Shown here piece by piece: positions 13,803 through 21,423 of a stretch of DNA of 29,733 nt. A model generated the notes under the pieces. That model did no database searches. It was not told where the DNA came from and saw nothing but the letters and a program-made list of their open reading frames with translations. This stretch comes from a virus, in the IMG/VR virus record IMGVR_UViG_3300041583_000375, positions 1 through 29,733 of that record; one strand, given 5' to 3'. The translations under genes and the position numbers were made by a program. How positions within the stretch are numbered: position 1 is the stretch's first letter; each line of letters starts with the position of its first letter.

Positions 13803-14305
13803 CCGAACTCTGGAGACCCATTCCGGGATACGAGGGGCGCTACGAGGTCAGCGATCAGGGCCGGGTCGCCTCGGTGCCCTTCATGCAGCGCTACGTTATG
13901 TGCAACGGCGTCGAGGGCTTTCGCCAGACCAAGGGGAAGCCCCTAGCCCAACAGGTCATCAACAGCGGGTACTTGATTGTCCACCTCCACCGGGACAACA
14001 AAAGAACCGCTTGCACCGTGCACCGTTTGGTGGCCAGGGCGTTCCTCGGGGAGCCCGCGCCAAGCCTAGAAGTGAATCACAAGGATCTTCACAAGGCGAA
14101 CAACCGGGTCGAGAACCTTGAGTGGGTCACGCGCACCGCCAACCACATTCATGCCGTTTACGGGGGTGTGCACACCCTGGCCGCGCGCGTGGAAGACCCC
14201 CTGACCGGCGCTAAGTACCCGTCAATGCGCGAGGCGTCCAGGCTTTGCGGGCTCGGGGAGAAGTACGTCCGCAACCACTTTATCCGGCTTGAAAATCATG
14301 TCTAA
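13799..14305 (+). CDS. NUMOD4-HNH homing endonuclease splitting the polymerase gene (168 aa)
   Basis: A NUMOD4 motif (WRPIPGYEGRYEVSDQGRV, residues 5-23) is followed by an HNH_3 domain: TVHRLVARAFLG (73-84), EVNHKDLHKANNRVENLEWV (91-110) and TANHIHA. A C-terminal helix-turn-helix-like module (SMREASRLCGLGEKYVRNHF) probably reads DNA. Such enzymes cut an uninterrupted allele and copy themselves in. The GTG start overlaps the N-fragment's stop, and its stop overlaps the C-fragment's start. There is no room for a self-splicing intron around it, so it looks like a free-standing endonuclease inserted straight into the polymerase gene. Confidence 0.88.
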   Translation: MTELWRPIPGYEGRYEVSDQGRVASVPFMQRYVMCNGVEGFRQTKGKPLAQQVINSGYLIVHLHRDNKRTACTVHRLVARAFLGEPAPSLEVNHKDLHKANNRVENLEWVTRTANHIHAVYGGVHTLAARVEDPLTGAKYPSMREASRLCGLGEKYVRNHFIRLENHV

Positions 14306-16334
14306 AACCCTATCCGACTACTCAGTCATGGACATCCTGTCCAGCACGATCCGGGGGTGCTTGCAAGCGACCCCCGGCACCAAGATGGTCGTGGCTGATC
14401 TCTCGAACATCGAGGGCCGCGCGCTGGCCTGGCTGGCGCGCGAGCAGTGGAAGCTGGACGCCTTCGCCGAGTTCGACACGATGCAGCAGACCATCGACGG
14501 CTGGGTCAGCGGTGGTGAGTGGGCGCGCCAGACGCGTGAGCGCCAGGAGACGGGCCTGCTGCTTGACCGCAAGGGCGAACCCATCCATCGGGGCCACGAC
14601 CTCTACGCGCTGGCCTACGCCAAGTCCTTCGGCGTTACGCCCGAGGCGGTGATGGAAAACAAAAAGACCGGCGACGGCTCGATGCGCCAGATCGGGAAAG
14701 TTCAGGAACTGGCCTGCTTCGGTGCCGACACCCAGGTGCTTACCTCAAACGGCCTGAAGGCCATCAACACAGTGACCTTGGAGGATCTCGTATGGGACGG
14801 AGTGATGTGGGTGCCGCACAGCGGCTTGGCGGCGCGGGGGACGCGCCAGACGCTGTCTCTCGCGGGTATCGAAGTAACTCCGGATCATTTGATCAGAACC
14901 GGGGCAACGTGGACGCAGGCGCAGCAACTCGCTACGTGCGAAAGCACCCTCTCCCAAGCCCTGGCGACCGGTTCGGCGAACTTACCGTCGTCGGTGTGGA
15001 GCGCGGGCTTTTGGGATCCTGCATGGTTGACAACATTCGGGTGGCTTGTTCCTGCGGCGCCGAGCCACATCTGGTTCGCGACTACAACCTGCGCAAAGGC
15101 AGTAGCACGCGGTGCAACGCATGCGCTAAAAAAGCTGCTGGGCACTGGCGCAAGGACTGGTACGCCTACGCAGGCATTTGCCCGGACGATGCCCACCGTC
15201 GGCGCTTGCTCAACCGCATTTCAGCGGCAATCACCCGCTGCCACAGCCCAACCGCAAAGCAGTACCCGACTTACGGCGGGCGCGGCATCCACGTCTTTGA
15301 GCCTTGGCGCAAAGACAAGCGGGGCTTCCTGGCCCACTTGCTCACCCTGGCCGGCTGGGAAGACCCAGGCAATGACATGGATCGCATCGACGTGGACAAA
15401 GGCTACGCGCCGGGCAACGTGCGTTTCGTCACCGCACATGAAAACCGGGGGAGCAACAAGCGCACCGTCAAAGGGTTGCAACAGCGGCTCTTTGACCTTG
15501 AGGCCCGTCTTCGACTTGCTGAATTGCGGGCCTCGCAACAGGTTCACGGTGATGACTTCGAAGGGTCCGCTGATCGTCCATAACTGCGGCTATGAAGGCG
15601 GCGTGGGCGCTTTCGCGACCTTTGCTTTGGTCTACGGTATCGACTTGGACGAGCTCCCCGCCATCGTCCTGCCCGCCGCCGACCCAGCCCTGGTGCGCGA
15701 TTCCCGAGGCTTTTACCGCTGGCTGATGGAGAAGAAAAAAGGCAAGAACACCTACGGCATGTTCGAAGACACGTTCGTGGCCTGCGATGTGATCAAGCGT
15801 GGCTGGCGCCTCGCACACCCTCAGACCGCATCGTGGTGGAAGCAGCTGGAGGAGGCGTTCCGCCTCGCCATCGACAACCCGGGCGACACGTTCGAGGCGC
15901 GGTCGGTGACGGTGACGCGGCCCTGCTTCAAGAGCGGCAAGCCGACGCAGTGGACCACCATCACCCTGCCCTCGGGCCGGCGCCTGTGCTACCCCGGCGC
16001 GCGCATCGAGCAGGCCGACAGTTCGATCACGTACATGGGCGCCGACCAGCGCACGCGCAAGTGGTCGCGCTTGAGCACCTACAGCGGCAAATTGGCGGAG
16101 AACGTCACCCAGGCATTCGCCCGCGATGTCCTCGCCTACAACATGCCGCTGATCGAGCAGCAGGGCTACGAGATCGTGCTGTCGGTGCACGACGAACTGC
16201 TCACCGAATCCCCCATATCTCCCGAATTCAGCAGCGACCACCTCGCCGCCTGGATGGCCAACGTGCCGCCCTGGGCCGAGGGCTTGCCGCTGGCTGCTGC
16301 CGGGTTCGAGACCCTCCGGTATAGGAAAGACTGA
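14298..16334 (+). CDS. Family-A DNA polymerase, C-terminal fragment with intein (678 aa; 388 without intein)
   Basis: It continues the polymerase from SDYSVMDILSSTIRG. Motif A is VVADLSNIEGRALAW with D34, E39 and R41. Motif B (O-helix) is RQIGKVQELA with R130 and K134, then an intein (residues 140-429), then CGYEGGVGAF. Motif C is VLSVHDELL with H631-D632-E633. Removing the intein restores GKVQELA-CGYEGG, the usual family sequence. The ATG at 14298 overlaps the HNH gene's stop; the frame is open from TTG at 14289. N- and C-fragments together total about 768 residues, normal for the family. Activity requires splicing and association with the N-fragment. Confidence 0.88.
   Translation: MSKTLSDYSVMDILSSTIRGCLQATPGTKMVVADLSNIEGRALAWLAREQWKLDAFAEFDTMQQTIDGWVSGGEWARQTRERQETGLLLDRKGEPIHRGHDLYALAYAKSFGVTPEAVMENKKTGDGSMRQIGKVQELACFGADTQVLTSNGLKAINTVTLEDLVWDGVMWVPHSGLAARGTRQTLSLAGIEVTPDHLIRTGATWTQAQQLATCESTLSQALATGSANLPSSVWSAGFWDPAWLTTFGWLVPAAPSHIWFATTTCAKAVARGATHALKKLLGTGARTGTPTQAFARTMPTVGACSTAFQRQSPAATAQPQSSTRLTAGAASTSLSLGAKTSGASWPTCSPWPAGKTQAMTWIASTWTKATRRATCVSSPHMKTGGATSAPSKGCNSGSLTLRPVFDLLNCGPRNRFTVMTSKGPLIVHNCGYEGGVGAFATFALVYGIDLDELPAIVLPAADPALVRDSRGFYRWLMEKKKGKNTYGMFEDTFVACDVIKRGWRLAHPQTASWWKQLEEAFRLAIDNPGDTFEARSVTVTRPCFKSGKPTQWTTITLPSGRRLCYPGARIEQADSSITYMGADQRTRKWSRLSTYSGKLAENVTQAFARDVLAYNMPLIEQQGYEIVLSVHDELLTESPISPEFSSDHLAAWMANVPPWAEGLPLAAAGFETLRYRKD
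14715..15584 (+). other. Intein in polymerase motif B (290 residues)
   Basis: The N-terminal splicing block begins C1-FGADTQVLTSNGLKAI, then LEDLVWDGVMWVPHSG and block B GIEVTPDHLI (TxxH), then WTQAQQLA and ALATGSANLPSS. The C-terminal block is VFDLLNCGPRNRFTV, then GPLIVHN followed by extein Cys. Cys1, the TxxH histidine, the penultimate His and the final Asn are all present, so splicing looks possible. Between the blocks (about 14985-15525) the intein frame is a Ser/Thr/Ala/Gly-rich stretch with the look of a shadow frame, because the endonuclease is encoded in another frame there. Junctions were placed by comparison with the uninterrupted family motif. Confidence 0.85.
14792..15583 (+). 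CDS. Homing endonuclease nested out of frame inside the intein (263 aa)
   Basis: It lies in the -1 frame relative to the intein. A GGAGG Shine-Dalgarno at 14780-14784, 7 bases before the ATG at 14792, supports independent translation. Residues 1-50 are overprinted on the intein's N-block. The recognised part starts GDRFGELTVVG (58-68). Cys pairs C86/C88 and C108/C111 look like a zinc site. Then come PTYGGRGIHVFEPW (159-172), MDRIDVDKGYAPGNVRFV (196-213) and ENRGSNKR, the conserved core of phage AP2/HNH-like homing endonucleases. The stop TAA overlaps the codons for the final His-Asn of the intein, so the gene is wholly inside it. Confidence 0.85.
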   Translation: MGRSDVGAAQRLGGAGDAPDAVSRGYRSNSGSFDQNRGNVDAGAATRYVRKHPLPSPGDRFGELTVVGVERGLLGSCMVDNIRVACSCGAEPHLVRDYNLRKGSSTRCNACAKKAAGHWRKDWYAYAGICPDDAHRRRLLNRISAAITRCHSPTAKQYPTYGGRGIHVFEPWRKDKRGFLAHLLTLAGWEDPGNDMDRIDVDKGYAPGNVRFVTAHENRGSNKRTVKGLQQRLFDLEARLRLAELRASQQVHGDDFEGSADRP

Positions 16335-17725
16335 TGCTGAAATTTGGATCTGTTTGCAGCGGCATAGAAGCTGCCAGCGTTGCGTGGCACCCGCTTGGTT
16401 GGACGGCCGCCTGGGTTGCGGAAATCGAGAAATTCCCCAGCGCCGTGCTCGCGCACCACTACCCCGAGGTGCCCAACCTGGGCGACATGACCGACCTGCC
16501 CGAGAGCATTGCGCTCGGCCTGGTTGAAGCCCCCGACGTGCTTTGCGGGGGAACCCCCTGCCAAGCGTTTTCTGTTGCTGGCCTGCGCCGATCGCTCGAC
16601 GACGCGCGCGGCAACCTGTCCCTTGTTTTTTGTGAGATTGCCAATGCCATCGACGCTGCCCGCCTTGACGCCGACCTCGACCCTGCCATTATTTTCTGGG
16701 AAAACGTCCCCGGCGTTCTCAGCACCAAGGACAACGCCTTCGGCTGCTTCCTTGCCGGGCTTGCCGGCGAAGATGATCCGCTCGACCCGCCAGGGGGCAA
16801 ATGGGCGTACGCAGGTGTGGTGTCTGGACCCGCGCGCACAGTCGCTTGGCGGGTGCTCGACGCCCAATATTTCGGAGTGGCCCAACGACGCCGCCGTGTG
16901 TTCGTTGTCGCAAGTGCTCGAGCAGACTTCGATCCCGTCGCGGTTCTTTTTGAGTTCGACGGCCTGCGCCGGGATACTGCGCCGAGCAGAAAAGCGGGGC
17001 AAAGCACTGCCCACAGCACTGCTCCATGCCTTACAAGCAGTGGCAGGGGCGTCTCGCGAACGGGCGACACCCGAGGACAAGACCCTGTTGTCGCTTGCCG
17101 AGTAGCCGCCTACGGGGGCGGCAACCAAGCCGGTGAGATAGAGGTGGCCACCGCGCGCAACGCTTGCGCCAGCCCGAAGGGGCGCCTGGACTTCGAGAGC
17201 GAGACGTTTTTGGTCGTGCCCGAGACCGCCCACACCCTGCGCGGCGAGGGCTTTGACGGCAGCAAAGACGGGACAGGCCGGGGCACGCCGTTGGTGCCGG
17301 TGCTGCCGTTCGACACAACGCAGATCACCCACGCCGCGAACCGCAGCAACCCAAAGGCGGGCGACCCATGCCACCCGCTTGCTGCTGGCGCCCATGCGCC
17401 TTGCGTGGCCTACACCACCAAGCTGCACAACACCACCAGCAACAACGCCGGCAAGTTGTTTGAAGAACGCACCGCCTGCCTGGACGCCAACAGCCCGCCG
17501 CCCGCGCTGCTGACCGCCACGCAAGTGCGCCGCCCCACCCCCACTGAATGCGAAAGGCTCCAGGGGTTCCCTGACGGCTACACCCAGATCGCGTGGCGCG
17601 GCAAGGCCGCGGCGGACTGCCCGGACGGCCCGCGCTACAAGGCGCTGGGCAATTCGTGGGCGGTGCCTGTCGTCAGGTGGATCGGCGATCGCATAAACTC
17701 ACAACTCTTAGACAACCTCCTATGA
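16334..17725 (+). CDS. DNA (cytosine-5) methyltransferase (463 aa)
   Basis: Transfers methyl from SAM to C5 of cytosine. Motif I is FGSVCSGIEAAS (4-15), motif IV GGTPCQAFSVAG with catalytic C76, motif VI ENV (123-125), motif VIII QRRRRVF, and motifs IX/X are LQGFPDGYTQIAW and LGNSWAVPVVRWIGDRI. The long variable region between VIII and IX, where target recognition lies, is about 270 residues. It is coupled to the polymerase stop by TGATG and overlaps the next gene by ATGA. No cognate restriction gene is adjacent, so it is probably an orphan phage methylase protecting the genome. Target sequence unknown. Confidence 0.92.
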   Translation: MLKFGSVCSGIEAASVAWHPLGWTAAWVAEIEKFPSAVLAHHYPEVPNLGDMTDLPESIALGLVEAPDVLCGGTPCQAFSVAGLRRSLDDARGNLSLVFCEIANAIDAARLDADLDPAIIFWENVPGVLSTKDNAFGCFLAGLAGEDDPLDPPGGKWAYAGVVSGPARTVAWRVLDAQYFGVAQRRRRVFVVASARADFDPVAVLFEFDGLRRDTAPSRKAGQSTAHSTAPCLTSSGRGVSRTGDTRGQDPVVACRVAAYGGGNQAGEIEVATARNACASPKGRLDFESETFLVVPETAHTLRGEGFDGSKDGTGRGTPLVPVLPFDTTQITHAANRSNPKAGDPCHPLAAGAHAPCVAYTTKLHNTTSNNAGKLFEERTACLDANSPPPALLTATQVRRPTPTECERLQGFPDGYTQIAWRGKAAADCPDGPRYKALGNSWAVPVVRWIGDRINSQLLDNLL

Positions 17726-18051
17726 CTTCCCCAAAAATACCAACCCGCGAATCGCATGTCGAGGCGTACCTGACAAGCCAAGCCCAGGCGCTCGGCGCCG
17801 AGGTGCGCAAGGTGCAGTGGATCGGCCGCAACGCCGCGCCCGACCGCGTGCTCCTGATCGACAGCAAAACCAAGATGCCACCCACGGTGTGGGTCGAGGT
17901 CAAGTCGCCAAGCAAGGGGCCAAAGTTCCCAAGCAACGCCCACGAACGCGCCCAGGGCCGCGAGCACGACCGCATGCGCGCGGCTGGCCAGCACGTCTTT
18001 GTGCTGTGGGACTACGCCGGCGTCGACATGCTGCTGGGCGGCTACCGATGA
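17722..18051 (+). CDS. VRR-NUC domain nuclease (109 aa)
   Basis: A small single-domain nuclease of the VRR-NUC (PD-(D/E)XK) family. APDRVLLID supplies D41, and VWVEVKSPSKGP supplies E59-x-K61; EREHDRM-like helix and HVFVLWDYAGVDMLLGG complete the fold. Phage stand-alone VRR-NUC proteins are structure-selective or Holliday-junction-type nucleases, commonly placed beside a SNF2-like helicase as here. The ATG lies in an ATGA overlap with the methylase stop; the extension of the frame to 17593 is a shadow. Overlaps the helicase start by ATGA. Confidence 0.88.
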   Translation: MTSPKIPTRESHVEAYLTSQAQALGAEVRKVQWIGRNAAPDRVLLIDSKTKMPPTVWVEVKSPSKGPKFPSNAHERAQGREHDRMRAAGQHVFVLWDYAGVDMLLGGYR

Positions 18052-19430
18052 CCGCAGTGCAATTCACGCCGCGCCCGTACCAAGACATGATCGTGGACCA
18101 CATCCTGACCAACCCGCGCTGCGCCATCTGGGCTGGCATGGGCATGGGCAAGACCGCCAGCACCCTGGTGGCCCTGGACACCCTGCTGCTGGCCGAGGGC
18201 GGCACCGCCTTGGTCATAGGCCCACTGCGCGTCGTGGAGACCACCTGGCCGTCCGAGATCGACAAGTGGATCCAGACCACGGGCCTGCGCTTCAGTGTGG
18301 TCACCGGCAGCGCGGCCAAGCGCGTTGCAGCCCTCTCCCAGAAAGTCGACATCCACTTCATCAACTACGAAAACCTGCAATGGCTGGTGGAGTATTGGGG
18401 TGCGCGCTGGCCGTACAAAATCATCGTCAGCGACGAGAGCACCAAGCTCAAAAACTTCCGCCTGCGCCAGGGCGGCAAGCGCTCGGCCGCGCTTGCCAAA
18501 GTCGCCCACAGCGCCAAGCATTTCATCGAGCTCACCGGCACGCCAGCGCCCAAGGGCCTGATCGACCTGTGGGGCCAGATGTGGTTCATGGACCGGGGTG
18601 CGCGCCTGGGTCGCACGTTCTCCTCGTTCAAAGACCGCTGGTTTCGCACACCACCCAACGCCTTCGGCGAGGAGGCGCTGCCCCACGCCCAGGGCGAGAT
18701 CCAGGCGCTGCTGCGCGACGTGTGCCTGACGATCGAGGCCAAGGATTGGTTCGACCTCAAGGAGCCGATCATCAACAACATCTACGTCAAGATGCCCGCG
18801 CGCGCCCGGGCCGCTTACGAGGAAATGGAGAAGCAGCTGTTCACGGAGCTCTCCAGTGGCGAGCGGCTTGAGGCGTTCACGGCGGCCGCCAAGACCATCA
18901 AGTGCTTGCAGCTGGCCAACGGCGCCGCCTATGTGGGCGACGGCAACAAAGCCTGGGAACTGGTGCACGACGAAAAGATCATGGCGGTCGAAGAGGTGAT
19001 CGAAGAGGCCGCGGGCATGCCCGTGCTGGTGGCCTACCACTTCAAGAGCGATCTGGAGCGGCTGCAGAAAGCCTTCCCGAAGGGCTTCGCGCTCAACACC
19101 ACCGCCAACATCGAGCGCGCCAAACGCGGCGAAGGCACGGTGTGGTTTGGGCACCCGGCGAGCATGGGACACGGGGTCGACGGCCTGCAGTACCACACCA
19201 ACCAGCTGGTGTTTTTCGGGCACTGGTGGGACCTCGAGCAGCGGTTGCAGATCATCGAGCGGATCGGCCCCACCCGCCAAGAGCAGGCTGGCATGGACCG
19301 CCCGATGTTTATCCACAACATCATCGCCCGCGACACCGTGGACGTAGACGTGATGGCGCGCAATGCGTCGAAAAAAGAAGTGCAGGATGTCCTGCTGGCA
19401 GCAATGAAACGAAGGAGAAAACATGTCTGA
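18048..19430 (+). CDS. SNF2-like SF2 helicase/ATPase (460 aa)
   Basis: Motif I GMGMGKT (30-36), motif II SDEST (128-132), motif III TGTPAPKG (163-170); the C-terminal lobe has HPASMGHGVDGLQYH and LEQRLQIIERIGPTRQ with the arginine finger region. This is the compact phage type of SNF2/DEAD-like helicase usually paired with VRR-NUC. Likely role: remodelling or unwinding DNA for replication or recombination. Start in an ATGA overlap with the nuclease; its 3' end overlaps the next gene by 8 bases. Confidence 0.88.
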   Translation: MTAVQFTPRPYQDMIVDHILTNPRCAIWAGMGMGKTASTLVALDTLLLAEGGTALVIGPLRVVETTWPSEIDKWIQTTGLRFSVVTGSAAKRVAALSQKVDIHFINYENLQWLVEYWGARWPYKIIVSDESTKLKNFRLRQGGKRSAALAKVAHSAKHFIELTGTPAPKGLIDLWGQMWFMDRGARLGRTFSSFKDRWFRTPPNAFGEEALPHAQGEIQALLRDVCLTIEAKDWFDLKEPIINNIYVKMPARARAAYEEMEKQLFTELSSGERLEAFTAAAKTIKCLQLANGAAYVGDGNKAWELVHDEKIMAVEEVIEEAAGMPVLVAYHFKSDLERLQKAFPKGFALNTTANIERAKRGEGTVWFGHPASMGHGVDGLQYHTNQLVFFGHWWDLEQRLQIIERIGPTRQEQAGMDRPMFIHNIIARDTVDVDVMARNASKKEVQDVLLAAMKRRRKHV

Positions 19431-20151
19431 AATGGAAAGCCGACAACGGTTTTTGGCTACGCACCGGTCTCCGGAAGCGCGTGAGCACTACCGCATAGCC
19501 CACTTGGGCCTGCACCCCGCTGAACTCGCTGCAGCGGAACAAGCCCTGCAAGAGCACATCCCGCTCGCGGAGCAGCGCCGACGCACGATCGCCAGCTTCC
19601 CAGGGTTGGCACCCGACTACCACGACGCGCTTACGTTCCACGCACTCCCGCCGGCAGCAGGCATTGGCGACATCGCGAGCACCGCCAAGGGCAGCGGCGC
19701 CCGGTACAACACAGGCAAGCCCCCGCTCGATCTGGTCCCCCTGGTGCACATCGCAGCCTTCCACCGGTCGCACCGCAGACGCGGGGACGGACAGGCCGCT
19801 GTGGAGGCGTTGGACTCGCTGGGCAGGTTTCAGAGCCAGACCGGCGAGGCGATGGCGGTGCTCCACGAACTCGGCGACGGCTGGGCCGAGTGCGCCCAGG
19901 TCTTCGAGTACGGCCGGCGCAAGTACGCTGCCTGGAACTGGGCCAAGGGGATGCCCTGGAGCGCGGTGATCAGTTCGGCGGCGCGCCACCTGCTGGCGAT
20001 GGTCGACGGCGAATTGCTGGACTCTGAGAGCGGTTTGCCGCACCGGGGCCATGTGTTCTGCAACATCGTGATGCTGCTCACCTACGAAGAGACGTTCACG
20101 TCGGGCGACGACCGCCCGTCGGAGGGTCTGCTCACCCCGGTGCAAGAATAA
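19423..20151 (+). CDS. dATP/dGTP diphosphohydrolase-like protein, DUF5664 (242 aa)
   Basis: The second half carries the DUF5664 pattern: GARYNTGKPPLDLVPL, VFEYGRRKYAAWNWAKGMPW, SAARHLLAMVDGELLD and HRGHVFCNIVMLLTY. This all-alpha MazG-like family hydrolyses dATP/dGTP in phages with modified purine pools; many members are uncharacterised. The N-terminal 85 residues are an extra helical region with no recognised motif. An aggag Shine-Dalgarno precedes the ATG. It is followed by the dUTPase, so both probably shape the dNTP pool. No PurZ homologue is visible in this window, so 2-aminoadenine DNA is not supported. Confidence 0.75.
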   Translation: MSEMESRQRFLATHRSPEAREHYRIAHLGLHPAELAAAEQALQEHIPLAEQRRRTIASFPGLAPDYHDALTFHALPPAAGIGDIASTAKGSGARYNTGKPPLDLVPLVHIAAFHRSHRRRGDGQAAVEALDSLGRFQSQTGEAMAVLHELGDGWAECAQVFEYGRRKYAAWNWAKGMPWSAVISSAARHLLAMVDGELLDSESGLPHRGHVFCNIVMLLTYEETFTSGDDRPSEGLLTPVQE

Positions 20152-20163
20152 TTGCGCTTTTTC

Positions 20164-20211
20164 TCACAACCTTTGCACACCCGGTTGTTTTTCTGGTGTA
20201 TATTTACAACC
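20164..20211 (+). promoter_or_regulatory. Promoter/operator ahead of the dut operon
   Basis: TCACAACC at 20164-20171, GGTTGT at 20183-20188, TATATT (probable -10) at 20199-20204, ACAACC at 20206-20211. The pair GGTTGT-N17-ACAACC brackets the -10 exactly as at 24431. No good -35 is seen, which may mean that activation is needed. Confidence 0.55.
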
Positions 20212-20238
20212 TAGAAGTTGTTAACCACAAGGAGTTCC

Positions 20239-20445
20239 ATGAGTCACTTCAGCCCCAAGGGGTCACCCACCCCTTGGTTCGTAGACCAGACGGTCTACCG
20301 CCCTGGCGCGCTGGATGCGCTGGCACTGCCGTCCCTGGTCTCCGGGGTCCGCACCCCCCGCAAGCGCCCGGCGTCTTCGATCAGCGCCATCCCCGCCAAC
20401 TCTTCCTTTCACCATCGCGACGACTACAGAGGCTCCAAGAAATGA
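20239..20445 (+). CDS. Small hypothetical protein (68 aa)
   Basis: First gene after the operator at 20164. A strong aaggag precedes the ATG at 20239. It begins MSHFSPKGSPTPWFVDQTVY and becomes Arg/Ser-rich (TPRKRPASS). It is basic, probably partly disordered and not recognised. ATGA overlap with the dUTPase supports translation. Confidence 0.65.
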   Translation: MSHFSPKGSPTPWFVDQTVYRPGALDALALPSLVSGVRTPRKRPASSISAIPANSSFHHRDDYRGSKK

Positions 20446-20954
20446 AAAAAGACAAGATCCCCGGACTGCCGCTCGACAGCGGCGAGTTCATCCCCGCCGC
20501 CGAACTGCCGAAGCCTCGCAGCGGCCCCGTGCTGCGCATGCGCCCCCTGCATCCCGAGGCGCGCATGCCCACCCACGCTCACCCGAGCGACGCCTGCTTC
20601 GACTTCTACTTGGCCGGCGACGTGACGATCCCCGGCGGGCGCGCCGCGATGTGCCCAACGGGCTTGCAGGTCGACGTGCCCGAGGGTTACGGGCTGTTCC
20701 TCTTTGCCCGCTCCGGCCTTGCCACTGGCCAGGGCCTGCGCCCGGCGAACTGCGTGGGCGTGATCGACCCAGGCTACCAAGGCCCGCTCACGGTGCCCAT
20801 GTTCAACGACAGCGCCCGCCCAGCGGTGCTGGCCGCAGGCACCCGCATCGCACAGGGCGCGCTGCTCGCAGTGCCCCGGGTGTCTTTCGAGCTGGCCGAA
20901 GACTTCGGGCCCAGCGCCCGGGGCACGGGTGGTTTTGGTTCAACAGGAGCCTGA
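20442..20954 (+). CDS. dut: dUTPase (170 aa)
   Basis: A trimeric-type dUTP pyrophosphatase: converts dUTP to dUMP, keeps uracil out of DNA and feeds dTMP synthesis. Motif 1 DACFDFYL (50-57), motif 2 ARSGLATGQGL (89-99), motif 3 GVIDPGYQGPLTVPM (106-120), motif 4 GTRIAQG (133-139), motif 5 RGTGGFGSTG (160-169). An N-terminal extension of about 30 residues precedes the fold. The start is in an ATGA overlap with the small gene before it. Confidence 0.93.
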   Translation: MKKDKIPGLPLDSGEFIPAAELPKPRSGPVLRMRPLHPEARMPTHAHPSDACFDFYLAGDVTIPGGRAAMCPTGLQVDVPEGYGLFLFARSGLATGQGLRPANCVGVIDPGYQGPLTVPMFNDSARPAVLAAGTRIAQGALLAVPRVSFELAEDFGPSARGTGGFGSTGA

Positions 20955-20956
20955 GC

Positions 20957-21187
20957 ATGTTTGCATTCTTCACAAAACCCACGGCGTCCCAGCTGGCGGC
21001 CGACGCCTTGCACGACGCCCAGCGCGACTTGCTCACCGCCGAAGCCTGCGCCGAGCACTACTACCACACCGTGCTGTGCTTGCGCGAGCGCATCGAGCGC
21101 CTGGAGTTGCATGTCGAACTGAGCGCAACGCCGCTGCCTGCCCCGCGCAGGGTTGATCACCTCCCCAAGCTGGCCACCCCGCTGTGA
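20957..21187 (+). CDS. Small helical phage protein (76 aa)
   Basis: Starts two bases after the dUTPase stop, with caggag upstream. It begins MFAFFTKPTASQLAADALHD and continues as one long helix (AQRDLLTAEACAEHYYHTVL, then LRERIERLELHVEL), likely a coiled coil. I recall similar small proteins in proteobacterial phages, with no function assigned. It ends in a Pro-rich tail and overlaps the next start (GTGA). Confidence 0.7.
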   Translation: MFAFFTKPTASQLAADALHDAQRDLLTAEACAEHYYHTVLCLRERIERLELHVELSATPLPAPRRVDHLPKLATPL

Positions 21188-21423
21188 GCGTCCCTTTTAC
21201 CCCCGACGGCATCCGCAAGATCGCCAGCGGCGCAGCCGCAGTCAACCCCCGGCTGATCTGGTTGCCGGTGGCGGTGTTTCCCCCACCCCGCGGACTCAAG
21301 CTTCAGTTGATCAACCGCCCTTCGGGGGTGGCCACTTACAGCATTTTCCGAGCCACCGACGGTTGGACCCACTGGCAGGGACTGCCGGTTTTTGACGACG
21401 AGCCTGATGCGCCAATACCTTGA
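21184..21423 (+). CDS. Hypothetical protein (79 aa)
   Basis: GTG start in a GTGA overlap. It begins MSVPFTPDGIRKIASGAAAV and has a beta-rich segment LIWLPVAVFPPPRGLKLQLI and a C-terminal YSIFRATDGWTHWQGLPVFD. It is soluble and unrecognised. Overlaps the following HTH gene by 17 bases. Confidence 0.65.
   Translation: MSVPFTPDGIRKIASGAAAVNPRLIWLPVAVFPPPRGLKLQLINRPSGVATYSIFRATDGWTHWQGLPVFDDEPDAPIP

Noticed and set aside
13799-14305. Group I intron carrying the HNH gene
   Set aside because: The HNH gene fills almost the whole interval and overlaps both polymerase fragments, leaving no room for a ribozyme.
12660-16334. Z-genome (DpoZ) polymerase
   Set aside because: No PurZ or DatZ is visible in the window, and the polymerase motifs alone do not prove this subtype.
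16166-17524. 452-aa minus-strand ORF
   Set aside because: It is antisense to the methylase, which carries all catalytic motifs.
18042-19424. 460-aa minus-strand ORF
   Set aside because: It mirrors the SNF2-like helicase exactly and has no motif of its own.
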